DNA of 64,000 bases, taken from the NCBI RefSeq assembly GCF_000090795.2, contig NW_003546242.1, positions 1,677,566 through 1,741,565 of the forward strand, read 5' to 3'. Within the stretch, counting starts at the first letter, position 1, and each line of letters begins with the position of its first letter. A model generated the notes under the pieces. That model did no database searches. It was not told the origin of the DNA and saw only the letters and a list, made by a program, of their open reading frames with translations. Below, in pieces: positions 12,401-24,000 of this stretch. The DNA comes from Amphimedon queenslandica. Lineage: Eukaryota > Porifera > Demospongiae > Haplosclerida > Niphatidae. The position numbers and the translations under genes were made by a program.

Positions 12401-13678
12401 CTATCTGCTATGAAAAGAGCATTGACGGAAGAACAAAAGACACTAGAGAAGTGTCAGCTACAACTTGTCAGTGAAAATAAGCAGTCAAAGGCTATATTTG
12501 AAGATCTCCGATCAAGTTTAGAAGATAAAACAAATGAATTAAAATCAAAGATGATTGAATTTGAGCAAGAACGAATTGCAGTATCGAAACAGATGGAGAG
12601 GAATAGCTCCAAGTATCAGAAACAGCAGGATGACCTTCAAGCTGAAATTCGTGAATTGAAGGGTATCAATGAAGAATTAAATAAGTGCTTAAAAAATTCT
12701 GAATCAGAGAATAGTTTCAAAATTAGTCAATATACAAATGATTTAGATACAGCAATGGCTAAAGTACAAGAACATGAAAAGAATATTGCAATAGAGCGTC
12801 AGTTAAATTCAATTTTGCAGAAAGAAATATTGTCTTTAAAAGAACAAGCTGATATGCTGCAGAGTGAAAACCAAATCTTACATCTAAAGGAAACAGAAGA
12901 GCTTCAAAAAATAATCAAAACACTAAAGAAGGAATGTGATGATGCATCACAAAAGGTAACAGAAGTTGAAAATGAAAAAGAGCTTATTATTCAGGATTGT
13001 CAGCAGCAAATTTTTAAAGCTAATGAAGAAATTTCCAACAGCAAAAATGATCTGATGGCCAAGCTTACAACTAGTAATGACCAGCTAAAAAAAGTTCAAG
13101 AGCACCTTCATGAACTTCAGTGTGAACACGACAAGCATATTCAAGCATTCAAAAGTAGTAAATTAGAACACGAAGAATTGCTTCTGAAAAATGTTCAAAG
13201 CCTGGAAATTGCAGAAACTCAAAAAGAGGAGCTTCACAAAAGAATAACAATGTTAAATGATGAGCTTGGTGCATTAAGATTGAAGTATGATTTTGAGCAA
13301 GAAATTGCAGCAAAGTCTCAAGATCACGTAGAAAAGGAAAATGAATCTCTTAAGACAAAGTTGGAGGCTGAAACTAATGAAGTAAATGCATTGCAATATG
13401 AGTTATCTGAAACAACTATGAAACTAAAGGAATTGCAAGATGAACTTCGAGCTACCAGTCATCAATTAAGCTGTGAAAAGCAATTTTTGCATGAAGAGAA
13501 AGAACTACATAAGCAGCTTAAATCTGAGTTGATATCTATGAAAAATGAGCTAGATTCTACAAAAAGGTCTCAAAATTCTGCTGAAAGCAAATGTGAAAGA
13601 CTTCACAAATATATTGAGAGCCTGCTTAAAGTAATAATGGACAACCAGCCTGATTTATTGGATCGTGTACGAACTTAA
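9434..13678 (+). CDS. Large coiled-coil protein with Rab11-FIP-like C-terminus
   Basis: This is a single uninterrupted exon of 1414 residues beginning at a true ATG. A short Pro-rich head (PTLLPVHGRR) is followed by almost continuous heptad coiled coil rich in Glu, Lys, Gln and Leu. Residues about 473-795, 795-1100 and 1101-1350 are three diverged tandem repeats of ~310 residues, each starting near SSDLDLAISRN / SSDLVLALAKN / TNDLDTAMAKV. Further matching segments are LVEKESQIE / LVEKESQIA and NDTIEKER / NETIQKER. The last 30 residues contain KYIESLLKVIMDNQPDLL, which fits the Rab11-binding domain pattern of Rab11-FIPs (YIDxLLxxIMxxxPxIL). If so, it would tether Rab11 endosomes as a parallel dimer. 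Known FIPs are shorter and usually carry C2 or EF-hand domains, which are absent here. A generic coiled-coil scaffold remains possible. Confidence 0.6.
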   Translation: MAATNQPLRTPTLLPVHGRRTKASSAYSLAIPLEQQLIEWTSKSREIHMKLKRASSNNKSVEQSQLMPLLNELSERIITAESLITNVTNSYSRMLCESDSEVQSLRLNILQLEERLESSGQQHKCSVLMGDLSETHRKQNTIETNISMKHDLSSDLLATRNQVSLLKAEISEINRRHDDRIKEFESKCIRLKQDLTTKEQQIHAQRLQISQNQVSEASNLTKAHEENEELHQKLRNLKIKLKEEQDAVSACQKKWDLERNDLDSIVNDLQLKLQDTADELNRQLHASKQRTEEISSQLDRMKLEHVAEQNTILATNANLKKLNEELAHRLTVLNSKICQQNSELLAAKEKIQTYERELFEERQSNSSLKSEICQMKEANKELQTKVVGIQVQLLKEQEEFKKDKTETMPTHITLAPAIFDDEEMSKQIEEESTENPDRNATGHKVPIHTTVSDNNFQCKKESEKFSTPLSLASSDLDLAISRNQQCEKELANERQSNLAIQNEVAILRKQVDAMQDELTELHVLRQKDKETQEGLNDTIEKERVDFSEKLLKLSEKLQKEKELIIQDHKIQIAQANQEKSRLEEELVKAYSTARNEVLRAKKEMDELLTKHESLSDKQNATFSKSKRLEETLVEKESQIESLILQLSQAELTGKSNSDELLVERNKNNTLSDTIVNLTSEIVALKSALKVKQEDNEKCQSQLVNEIKQLNTVIEGLHTELEAKTNILSHGLIQIEEKRVEVWKQLEKLKTECQGQQAGMQVDISKLKDINARLFQRLHSSESESTEKSAALNQKSSDLVLALAKNKEYEDELQIERRTGSVQRDEIASLREHANALQNEMTTIRVIHSKEEKELNETIQKERAEASQITANALKELEKEKKEKELMIQSYESQLMLINLEKSKIEEDITAKLMEEMDMLQKRHEILFNEHKQSLQKNKQLQENLVEKESQIAEQISQLTDAKIKFSEELRLEKCRSDELCDTIVSLNNELSAMKRALTEEQKTLEKCQLQLVSENKQSKAIFEDLRSSLEDKTNELKSKMIEFEQERIAVSKQMERNSSKYQKQQDDLQAEIRELKGINEELNKCLKNSESENSFKISQYTNDLDTAMAKVQEHEKNIAIERQLNSILQKEILSLKEQADMLQSENQILHLKETEELQKIIKTLKKECDDASQKVTEVENEKELIIQDCQQQIFKANEEISNSKNDLMAKLTTSNDQLKKVQEHLHELQCEHDKHIQAFKSSKLEHEELLLKNVQSLEIAETQKEELHKRITMLNDELGALRLKYDFEQEIAAKSQDHVEKENESLKTKLEAETNEVNALQYELSETTMKLKELQDELRATSHQLSCEKQFLHEEKELHKQLKSELISMKNELDSTKRSQNSAESKCERLHKYIESLLKVIMDNQPDLLDRVRT

Positions 13679-13880
13679 TAAATCTAGACCCATTATTGTT
13701 ATAATTATTATTTATTATAGTCTGTATTACATTTTTTTTAAATTTTAATTTGCCGAAGTTTGATACAGCAAAAAGTTTTAATGATTAACAATGCATACTA
13801 AAATCTTGTAAAAGAGGTGTGGTGTGTTTCTAGGGAAACGAACAAGAAGTGAAATCAACAGTTTGGTTTTTTTTTTTATT

Positions 13881-16800
13881 ATGCTGTCTCTGTTTGATAC
13901 TGACTCAGAAGATGGTTAGTACATTCAGTGCGCCATTTTTTTAGTTACTAATAGAGTCATTGGATGGAGCTAATACTTCACCATCAGAAGATGATTTTGT
14001 TGTAAAACACATTCCAATGAATGTAAGTTTACTGTAAATGCAGTGTAATTTTTTAGCATTCTTGAAACTAAAACAATTAGTTCATCACGAATTGTATATA
14101 ATTGGCTAAAACTTAGCTCACATAATGGGATTTCCCTTGTCTTGGGTAGCCAGCCCCTCTCTCCGTGAATACTTTCTCCACTAGGGCTAAAACTTGAAAC
14201 AATTGCAAGTAATTGGGCCTTGTGGGTAGAGTATTCTTAAAATTTAGAACAAATGCAGCAATTGTGACAATAATTGACAAAAGGGCCCTTATGGTGGATT
14301 TTAAAATTGATCGTTATAATGGAAAATATCAACCTGTGAGTGCTTTGTTAGACAATCATTGTTTCTAAAAGTTTCATGGTAACTTTTTGCATCCTGTGGA
14401 ATAATTTTATGATAAATGGGGCTCAAGAAGTTGGATTTCTTAGGCTAGAAAGACAAATTTCACTACCCGCCATAAGGTACCTTTTGTCAATTATGGCTGG
14501 TAAAACCATTTTGTGTAGAGTTACTACACCTCTGATAGCAAGTATCTATGTGCATACATATAGTTACTGGTAACTATAAATACATGTACATGTATGTGCA
14601 TATGCATGTACATGTACATGTAGCTATAGGGTAGCCCAGTTTTGTGATACAGTAGATAATGTTTCATATTTTAGGGACTTATGATTCATATTCTACCATG
14701 TTTGTTTTTATAATATCCTTGTATTTACATGTACATGAACATGTGATTGCTTCTTTTTTGTATCAATTTGGTACATGTTGTTTGTTTATTTATGATTTTC
14801 ATTGTCTTGTCTTAATTAGCTGTATTTCATTTATAGGAAGCAATATCTGCTGTTCCAGCTAGTTATGCTGACCTTTTAGAGGTTTTGTTACCAAGATTTC
14901 AACCTCACTATAATTTAAAAGGGATAAGTATTGAAGACCAGGAATCTCTAGTAAAAATTTAACTAATAACTTTACTACCAAGAGTTCATTATTGACTTTG
15001 TACCATAATAAAGAAGTTAGGTAGAATTAGTTCAAGCTTTATAAAGCAGACAATTTTTCAAATTTAATTTTGTGCATTGTTGTTTTGTTAGCAAGAAGAT
15101 CATACTGTTTATGGCAATTTTTGTACATGTACATCACAATTGTTCTATTTTGTGAATGATTTTCTACAGTTTACAACATGCATGTGTAGTTAATACTTCA
15201 GACGATAATAGAGCATGATGTACATGTACATGTACATACACTGTATGTTACTTTATAGGCAAAAATTTTAATTGGAGAACTAGCAAGTCAGTTTTCTGTA
15301 ATTCATCGTCAAATTGATGACCCTTTCTTGGTGAGTAGATTGCATGCTTATTATTATACACATGTACTTGTATTATACACATGTAGGTTTTTATTTATAT
15401 TCTCCTTACATGTATTGATATGAAGATTTTTTTATATGTATACCATGCATGGAATTTTTTTGGTAAACTAGCTTGTATTGTACTAACTTAAATTACAAGT
15501 AATGATAAAGTCAATGTTTCACAATTTTTTTCAATATCATGTACAGTTTACATTTACATGTATATGTACAGTATACAATGCACTCTAAAAAAGCTAGCAT
15601 GGCAGAAAGTTTTCACTACAAATTTCACTGTATTTTATTATTTTATGATCTTCTTTTGTTGTATAGTCACCATCTAGTAATAAGGAACTGCACAGGTATG
15701 TACGTGTAAGTGACATGTACATGAACAATACATATGTGTTTGTGTGTAAACGTGAGCATTACAGATACAAACTGTATAGTAATGTTTTGTAATAATCATT
15801 AATGACATGTACAAGTATTTTTACAGGCTTATATTTGTTGAAGTTTCAACAATTTTGGAAGCACTATTCAGAAGTTACCTTGCTAAAGCATGCAGTGAGC
15901 TTATGATGATACCTACACGTGTGTTGTAGAAATTTTTAACTGTTTTAGGACTAAAGTCTGAAGATACACTTCATGCCTCAACACAAATTAGCTGTTTACA
16001 TGCTGAATTAATTATTGTTGCTAATAAAAGGTTCATTATTGTTTTTATAGTGAAGCTATCATGTGTTGATAAATAATAGGATTAATATCCCTTTCATAAG
16101 GAGAAAAATCATAGCAAGGCTTCAAAAAGGAGCTCCTTCAGCATATCAAGCAACAGATACAATAGACCAGCTTTCTCATGGAGTTGATGACCTTGATGAG
16201 GTTTATAAAGTAAGTCTAATTAACCATAAGCCCTTTCTACAGTATTATCTACCCTCGGCTATATTTGTACATGTACATGTATGCACTTTAAAGCAGAGTT
16301 CCCACTGGATTTTGTATTGAGTTCCTTATCAGTACATTTTAAAGTTGCTCAAAAATTAGGTCAATGACCATAGTACATGACTTTGGTCGAATTGCGTCAG
16401 AAATTACTAGTTGGAAATTCTTCTTTTCAATAATTTCTGGTGCAATATGTACTCCTATTTTATATAAAATTTTGAGCTCATTTTAATCAAAATCAAATTT
16501 TCATAAATTTTAAATTAGGTCGAAAATTAGGGTCAACTACCCTAGTACAGGGACTTTTGTCAAATTCAAACCAAATTTACTATGAGAAAATTCTCCATTT
16601 TATTTTATATGATGCATATACAGGTTTTTTTACTTTGCATGCAAAATATTGAGCTCTTTCTAATTAAAATTGCATTTTAAAAACATAAATGAAGTTGCTC
16701 AAAATTAGGCCAAACATCCTGTACTGTATATAATTTTGGACTTTGGTCAATTTCACCAAATATAAAGATGAAGGAATTCTCCATTTTTACTTTACATATA

Positions 16801-19800
16801 CTTATGTTGTGTAAAAAATTTGAGCCGATTCTGATTAAAATAATTTAAATTTGCTGGAAAAGTTCCTGTACACAACTAAAAGTTATTATGCCTGAATCAG
16901 CACTTTTGCCCCAAAATAATGGACCATGTCTACACTGGTACAGCCCTGACACATTATTTTCTAGATCATGCCTGATATTTTGGCATGGATCAGTAAAAGC
17001 TTTATTATGATTGTATCTTTGCTGATTTTCGCTGTTGTATCATGACTGATTACACGAAAACCATGATTCAGGACTGATATCAGTATGATTCAGACTGATA
17101 TCAGTCCTGATTTAAGGCAATAACATTTGGTTGTGTACTAACGGGGACTGTGGTCAAGTTCCACAATAAATTGCTTAAAGAGAAGTCTCCATTTTAACTT
17201 TTTTATGCATATACATGTTTTTATGTTGCATAAAAATTTTGATCTTATTCCAATTAAAAAATGAATTTTTAAAAGTGCTCCAAAAGCTGTATACTACACG
17301 TTCATGCATACATGTATATGTATATAAGACTTATCAGAAAGCATGTTTTTCATTCATATGTAGCATGCTTTGTGGGATAACCTGCTTATAGTTAATGCTA
17401 CATGCACATGTATATTTATGCTACTTTGATAGGTGCAGCTAAAGTATCCTTTGTCACTACAAAACTTAGCCACAGATCATGTTAGTTTACATGTACATGT
17501 AATGCTATTCACTGCTTTTGTATTTTATAGTCAGCCTCTCCTCAGAACTGTACAACAAATAACAGCAAAACTTATTATTCTGATGAAGAGGGTAATATAT
17601 TGTGTATTTTTCATTTTTTAAAATACAATAGATTTAAATAGTACTGAATCCAATGAGACTGAACCATTTCATCATTTACATGTAAGTATAATTTGATTTA
17701 ATTGTACAGATATAGATAATATTTTGCTTCCTGTTTTCTGAAGAATTTTTCTAAATTCAGCAAGGTACCGTCAGAGCCAACTTTTCCCACAGATGCCCTT
17801 CTTTATGACTTAGGCATGCAACATTCCACTGGTAAGCTGGAAACTTGAATCAATATGTAGCAACATGAATTTTTTAGGTAAAGGTAAAAAGCAATTTCTT
17901 GGCCTTTGGGACTCTCCTAGTCTTAACACATTAAAAGTACAATACAGTAAAATTATAAACTCTTAATCTATTTAAAAGGGTCTACAAGTTTTTCCTGAAA
18001 ACAAATGTTTAGGACAAGTCAAAACAAGGTGCCATTTGAAATAGATTGAGCATTAACGATACTGCATTTGCTTTCAGCTTGGGTGACTATACTGATGAAA
18101 TGCTTAGAAATGACATTAAGACCTTGTCACTTCAAGAAATGGTCATGCTTGAGCAGGTTAGTTGTGTGTTGTACATGTTCAAATTATTAATGTTTTGTTT
18201 TATTTTATAATCAGGGTAATACATCTGGTGATCTTTCTCCCTTACTAGCTGTATGACTTTTTAATGCTATGGGTGTGTACGTATTATTATGATACTGTAG
18301 GCTCATACATTTACTTCTTTTGTGAAAAAGCAGCAACCATCAGGACATGAAGCAGAGCCTATTCCAGCAGTGTTACCTGTTAAGCAGAGTCCTGCTCAGT
18401 CTCTGCTACATCAGATCCCATTAAAATATAGTTTAAAGTTAGCAGTAGTTTTGTTTTACAATAAGGTGATTTTTATAATTCTAGCTCATCATTTAATAAC
18501 ACTGGCACTGATTACTCAGAAATTAATGCACCATTTGATTCAAGCCTTCATGAATCATTAAATTCTGATGGCATAAAAATTTCTTTGTCGCATCAATCTC
18601 TTTCAGACGGCTCAAATGAAATGCTTGACCTAACTAACAAGTCACCATCATCTAAATGTGTTAATGATGAATCATGTATTTCTGAGGTTGAGCTTTTGAA
18701 AGATACTATTAAGCAGCCTGATGTCTTGGCAATGGCATTACCCCAAAATGTATGCACCATTATTGATAATAATTGCAATGTATTTAATCTCTTCTTTTTC
18801 CATGTACATGTAGCATATTGGCCGTGCATCAAATGTCCGTGTTAGTGAAAGATCTCCAGTATTTTCTCTTAGACTTCAGTCTCAACCAGCAGTCTACAAT
18901 GAGCTAACTAGTGATGTGAGAAAAGTTATTATAACCAGTCAGTGTTCTATTAATTCTTCATTAGCTGGATATTGTTACACTTGAGCAACTGGATTCTAAT
19001 TTAAAAGAAGGTCATGATATATATGAAATATATGAAGAGCTGTCTCAGACTCTTCCAAAAGAGCATTTAGCCTTTGACAAAGTATAAACTATGAACACAA
19101 ACACTTATTGGAAGTATCTTGTTTCAGGATCCAGTGTTGGAGCCTTTTATAAGTGACAAAATCACAATGTCTACTGTATATGCATCCAGCACGCTTCACC
19201 ACAGAAAAAGCACTAGAATTGTCAATGAAAGTTTGGTTCATGCTGGATTTCCTCCTTGGAAAGGCAAAAGCCGCAAAGAATGGCTTTCTTCTAAGCAGTA
19301 ATTCATTTTTAATGTAATTTTAAATCATAATTTATTTAATTGACAGAGAGAAAGTAGCATTGACTTCAAAAAGTCAAAAGAAAAGCTCAAAAGTTGTAGA
19401 TACGGTTTCTGTAAATGATTACTTTAAGTTTGCAGCCGATCGTGTAAGTTGATTTTCGTATTTCTTTAGCACGTGCTGTACAGTATTGTCAAGAGTACAT
19501 ACATGTACATGTAATTATGTGCTCTTGGTATTGTTCATATAGGGCTCAGATTATTTAGGTGTTATACATCATATGTATGATTCCAGTGGTAGTGATTCTG
19601 AAGATGAACAAAAAGAGGAGGAAAAAAAGAGAAAGTTACGAGAGCTACAGCAAAATCTTCTGTATGATGCATTAATTGGTGTGCAAGTACCTTTTATTTA
19701 CAATTTAGAATGAAAGAAAAGAACAGGTTTGAGCTTTTGAGGCAGAAAAATTTGTATACTCCTGGGAAGTGGAATGTTAATGCAGTTTTAATGGGAGGGC

Positions 19801-20766
19801 TTGGAAATGATCCTGAAGTACTACTGAAAGAACAAGGTTATTATTGCTTCTATCCCTTCATTATTTTCAGTTTCATATTTTTGGTATTTCATGTAGGTCC
19901 ACCTGTTGCAAACTGGAGTGTAGTTCAGGTATGTGCATGTGTATTTATACACAGCAAATGTGGTGAGTGCATGTGTGTACATGCACATGCACAAACAATT
20001 TAATGCCTGAAAGATTGTAAAGTGATCTTGAGTACTAAAAATGGAATTTAATAACATGACATATGCTTGTAATTAATAGGCAAGGCTGAAAAATATATGG
20101 ATAAGGCTCCAGTTATCTGATGATGATCAGTTTGATATGGCATTTAAATTGAGTCGTCCAAAATTTCATTCTTATATTGACAAAGTAAGTATTGCTATTT
20201 TTATGCTGATATTAGCATGTACAATGTAATGTAGGCTTTAAATTTGTGGGAAAATTGCTGTGAAGTAATTGAGAAGAGAGAAATGGCATTAAAGCATCTT
20301 GAGTCTTTTGAGGCACATGCTTCTGATCCAACAAGACATTTTTGCAAAAGTACAAGCAACTTAAAGATAAAAATGGTGCGATATCATACTTTTATTATAG
20401 GTTCATCATTATTGAGATTAAAAGAAGCGAGACAAAGAGCTACTTTGCACAAAGTGACTCAAATTATCTTAATATTTAATTATGTTCTTCAAATTAAAAT
20501 AGGACATTGACGCTTTTGACAGAGAAGTTGTGAAGTTTGCGACGCAATTATCAAAGTATAACTTCACACTTAAATACAGAGTTAGTTATAGTTAATACTA
20601 CAGTAATTATGGTTTATAACAGGAAAGAGATTATGTAGAGAAAATGAGGCTAGACCGAGTTGAATTGTTGTACTTCCTACATCAACAGAGACGACAAGCA
20701 GTTCTCCACCCAGCATTAAAAGTTTTAAACAACAGTGTTGATATACCTACTACATGTAGTACATGA
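13881..20766 (+). CDS. CCDC87: CCDC87-like protein
   Basis: This is a multi-exon gene starting MLSLFDTDSED at 13881 (exon 1 ends 13914), with at least 18 small exons. Segments in order include EAISAVPASYADLLEVLLPR (about 14838), LIFVEVSTILEALFRSYL (15827), the exon ending DQLSHGVDDLDEVYK (16209), a long Ser-rich exon pair (18300-18750), VSVNDYFKFAADR, GSDYLGVIHHMYDSS, TPGKWNVNAVL, IWIRLQLSDDDQFDMAF, a segment ending ASDPTRHFCK, and EKMRLDRVELLYFLHQQRR near the stop. The order and wording of the C-terminal half match vertebrate CCDC87, a sperm/cilium-associated coiled-coil protein of about 850 residues. Its molecular role is not established. The last codons and stop lie in an ACATGT-type repeat. 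Introns hold two repeat elements (14268-14498 and 16310-17390). Individual small exons are approximate. Confidence 0.8.
14268..14498. mobile_element. Palindromic MITE (ATAATTGACAAAAGG ends), copy A
   Basis: This ~230-bp element has inverted ends reading ATAATTGACAAAAGG...CCTTATGG. A second copy in the opposite orientation is at 58228-58457, with clearly alignable interior (TTTCATGGTAACTTTTTG, TTGGATTTCTTAGGCTAG). It is non-coding and sits in the second CCDC87 intron. Confidence 0.8.
14581..14622. repeat. (ACATGT)n microsatellite tract
   Basis: This is one of the longer interrupted tracts of the self-complementary hexamer ACATGT/TACATG, which occurs dozens of times across the window's introns and spacers. 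Others are at 3582-3602, 34691-34716, 36768-36788 and 56500-56535. Confidence 0.85.
16310..17390 (+). repeat. Dispersed tandem-repeat family, long copy in a CCDC87 intron
   Basis: About four to five units of roughly 180-200 bp follow each other. Each contains AAGTTGCTCAAAAATTAGG, ACTTTGGTCAAATT, a TTCTCCATTTT block, a TTATGTTG block and a segment ending GATTAAAAT. A GCATGCTTTGTGGGATAACC end lies at about 17369-17388. A diverged palindromic stretch (TCAGGACTGATATCAGT, ~17060-17120) interrupts the array. Confidence 0.65.
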
Positions 20767-21009
20767 TAGAATGATAAATTTCCTAGTTTAATTTTTTAAG
20801 TACAATGCATAAAATGATGTTATAGTAATTACAATAAGTCAACTCATTTTAATTTCATCTGTCATCAGATCTGCCTTGAATCAAACACTATACTCTTAGT
20901 GACAATAATCACAATATTAATAAAATATACAACTACATGTATATATAAAGACTGTTTATTACATTATTAATTATTCAAACTGTAGATATATCGTCCAGTG
21001 ATACTAACA
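20767..21009. other. Intergenic spacer between CCDC87 and HAUS1 3' ends
   Basis: This is AT-rich sequence between two convergent genes, with AATAAA-like hexamers (AATAAAATATAC near 20919). I see no coding signal. Confidence 0.5.
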
Positions 21010-24000
21010 TTAACAATTTTCAGCTTTAAATAGATCAATTTTTGTCGATAGCTCCTTTTCCAATTCTTCCTACAACAAATTATAATAACAATTCATTAGG
21101 AATATTAAGCAAATTACCAAAACCAATTTCTCTTTGTGAATTTTTAGTTTTGCTAAGCTTAAATCCTAAGAGTCAGGTATCAAAAATTTATGGTGAAATC
21201 TGTTTACATATAGTGCCGTTATTATTACATACTGGTGGCAAGTCTGTAAAATTTTTTAACTGTTTATTTAATGGAAGAAGACGACTTTCTAAACTCTGAA
21301 TTTCCTATAAAGAGAGGGAAAAGGGAGAGTTTAAATAAAGTACAGTGAAACTTCTATATAATGGGAAAGTGCAATAAAAACTTCTATATAATGGGACACT
21401 TTGGGACAAGAAAGTACAGTGATGTCCTTTATGCTGAGGTTACTTTATACAGTAATTGTCCAAATAGATACACTTGATACTCTCCATTAATGGAGATGTT
21501 GTTTAAAGAGGTTTTAAGTAAACTGATCCAGACCTGGGGTCGATTAAAAATGTACATACATTTACACATAGACTGAAGCACAATTTTTCATGTTGCAGTA
21601 ATTCCAATTACATTTTGTTCAGACTTAAGGTGGGTTCTCAATATGACACACTGCTTTTACTGCTTTTGATACGCTAGCGTCATGACCGGAAGTGTTGCAT
21701 AAACCAATGGGAGCATGCTTCAATGTGTCAGAATAGAAGTGTTTTCTAATCTGGCACATTGACGCATGCTTCCATTGGTTTATACAGCACTTCTGGTTGT
21801 GACAGACATTCATGCGTCATAATGGGAACCTGCCTTTACGCTTCAATTATTAATACAATTATATAATTGTAACTGACCCTTAAATTACAATTACAATTTG
21901 TAATTGACCCCAGGTCTACATATTCATACAGGTGATAATCAATACTCTACAAAATTATTTTTGGTGAGAATAATATTTTGGCGAATTTGCCTGTGTAAAG
22001 TTAAAGGCGAATTTTATTTGGTGATTTCGTACCAAGTGCCATTAAGCATGCTCAGTTTGAAACGAAAATGGCAGATTTTATATTGGCCATTTCTTAATAG
22101 AACTGCCAATCATCAGTATTAATTTATTGCCAATTAATCTACTCGTACAGTAAGGCTAAAATATTAAGTCCACCACAAAATAAACTAATGACACGAACTG
22201 TTTAAGAAATGGGACACTAATTCGATTGCAAATTTTTCATTTACCTCATAGTATCTTTGTAATGCCAGATGCTGGTGTTCTTTATTAAATGAATTTGCAA
22301 CTAGTTCAGTCTATAATTGTACAGCTAGAGTGAATTGTATTAGGCTATAACAATGGAACCTGCAGACTTGATGCCAATTTCTTGTATTGCTGTGACTTTT
22401 CTCCCAAAAACTTTGTTTCAGTACTTGGATTCTGCAATTTCATTTCAGATAACAACTCGTTAGAAATTCTGAAAAAGTAACTAGTAAACAAACAAGTTTG
22501 AAATTACTTTGAGAAACATTCTTTATCAACAGCAGACTTTTCAAGAACAATATTACTGTGTCTCAATGACTGCTTCAACTCTGATAATTCATATTTCAAT
22601 CTTGCATCTTCTTGTAATAGTGGTACTATTCCTAAGGAAATACTAAGCAATTTACCAAACTAATCACATGACACATCTTAGTTTAGGATTTACCTTGCAG
22701 GGCTAGAGTCACATACATTTAAATCAACAGCTGTTTCTGCTAAAGTATGTATATGTAACTGGGTCTTTGGAGAAAGGTCTTGTAAACTAATATTAGCAAA
22801 CTTTAAGAGATGAATAATTTCTTCAGCTGAAAAAAGATAAAAAATTTCACAAACACCAAAATAGATTTTTTTGCAAGAAAAGCATATTTAGTTGAACAAA
22901 GAATAACTAATAAAGTTACGTAGTTCAAATCACAAAGGCAATAAGCTTTACTTCATTGATTAGATAAACTCTACATGCTCAGCATTTTTAACATTACAGA
23001 TAAACAAAAGCTTCTAGTAAGAGTGGAGAAACTACAGCTAATTTAACAAAATCAAGGAGTAATTAATTTGAAGCAAAAACAAAATAATGTACATGAAATC
23101 TGATTCATACATAATTGTCAATACCAGTGATTTAATATTATTAATAATATAATTAATTTAATATTGTCAATAAAAACAGTAGCAGTCACGGTGGAATATA
23201 TGGTATAACACTTTAATTTGGTGGGATTCTGCAAGCAGAATTGCCAATATTAAAACCGCCAATCATTAATGCGCATGGTCCGTAATGTATGTGTACACAA
23301 AAAAACCAAATTAAAAACCGCCAATTACAATTTTACAGCAAAATTGCTAAAATAAAGTGCTGTATGGTAATTTAAATTGGGGACTGAAGATATAAGCATA
23401 GTTTACACAAAATGCATGACTATACTAAAAACTAGTTGGATTTCAAGTGGTTTATTTCTTTAATTGTCCTTTCTGAATAACAACGAGAACTACTGACCGG
23501 GATTTCCCATAAATGCTGACAGGCACTATAGTGCCTGGCTGTTGATTAACTTTCTTAAAATTAGTAGAAAATCAAAACTTAATCAGAATCAGCTCAAAGT
23601 TGATACACAACATAGGAATATGTATACATGTATGCATCAGAAAATAAAAAAGTTTTCCTAGCCATTTTTCACAATTTTTGAGCAGCTTTAAAAATTCAAT
23701 TAAAATATAAATTTAATAGCAATTTTTCAACAACTTTATAATCCTCTGACAATAAGTTGTATGAGCACTATGTCAAAATCCAGTAGGAAACCCCACTACT
23801 GAATGAAGATGTACTTTTAATGCAAAGTCAGCTAGTTTTATATCAGGATAGGAGGGCTTCGGCTCCAATCTCACCTCACCCATGTTGAAAATTTATAAAA
23901 AATTGAAGTATCAAAATTATGGATTATACTGAAAGTTTATCAAAGGACATAATACAATAGCCTAACTGTACCATTAAAGTTACCTTTGGCTTGGTAATCA

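Noticed and set aside
9434-13678. Myosin or golgin identity for the long coiled coil
   Set aside because: There is no motor, GRIP or other diagnostic domain; the only specific signal is the FIP-like C-terminus.
21625-21813. Small minus-strand open frame
   Set aside because: It falls entirely within the hairpin MITE at 21628-21835.
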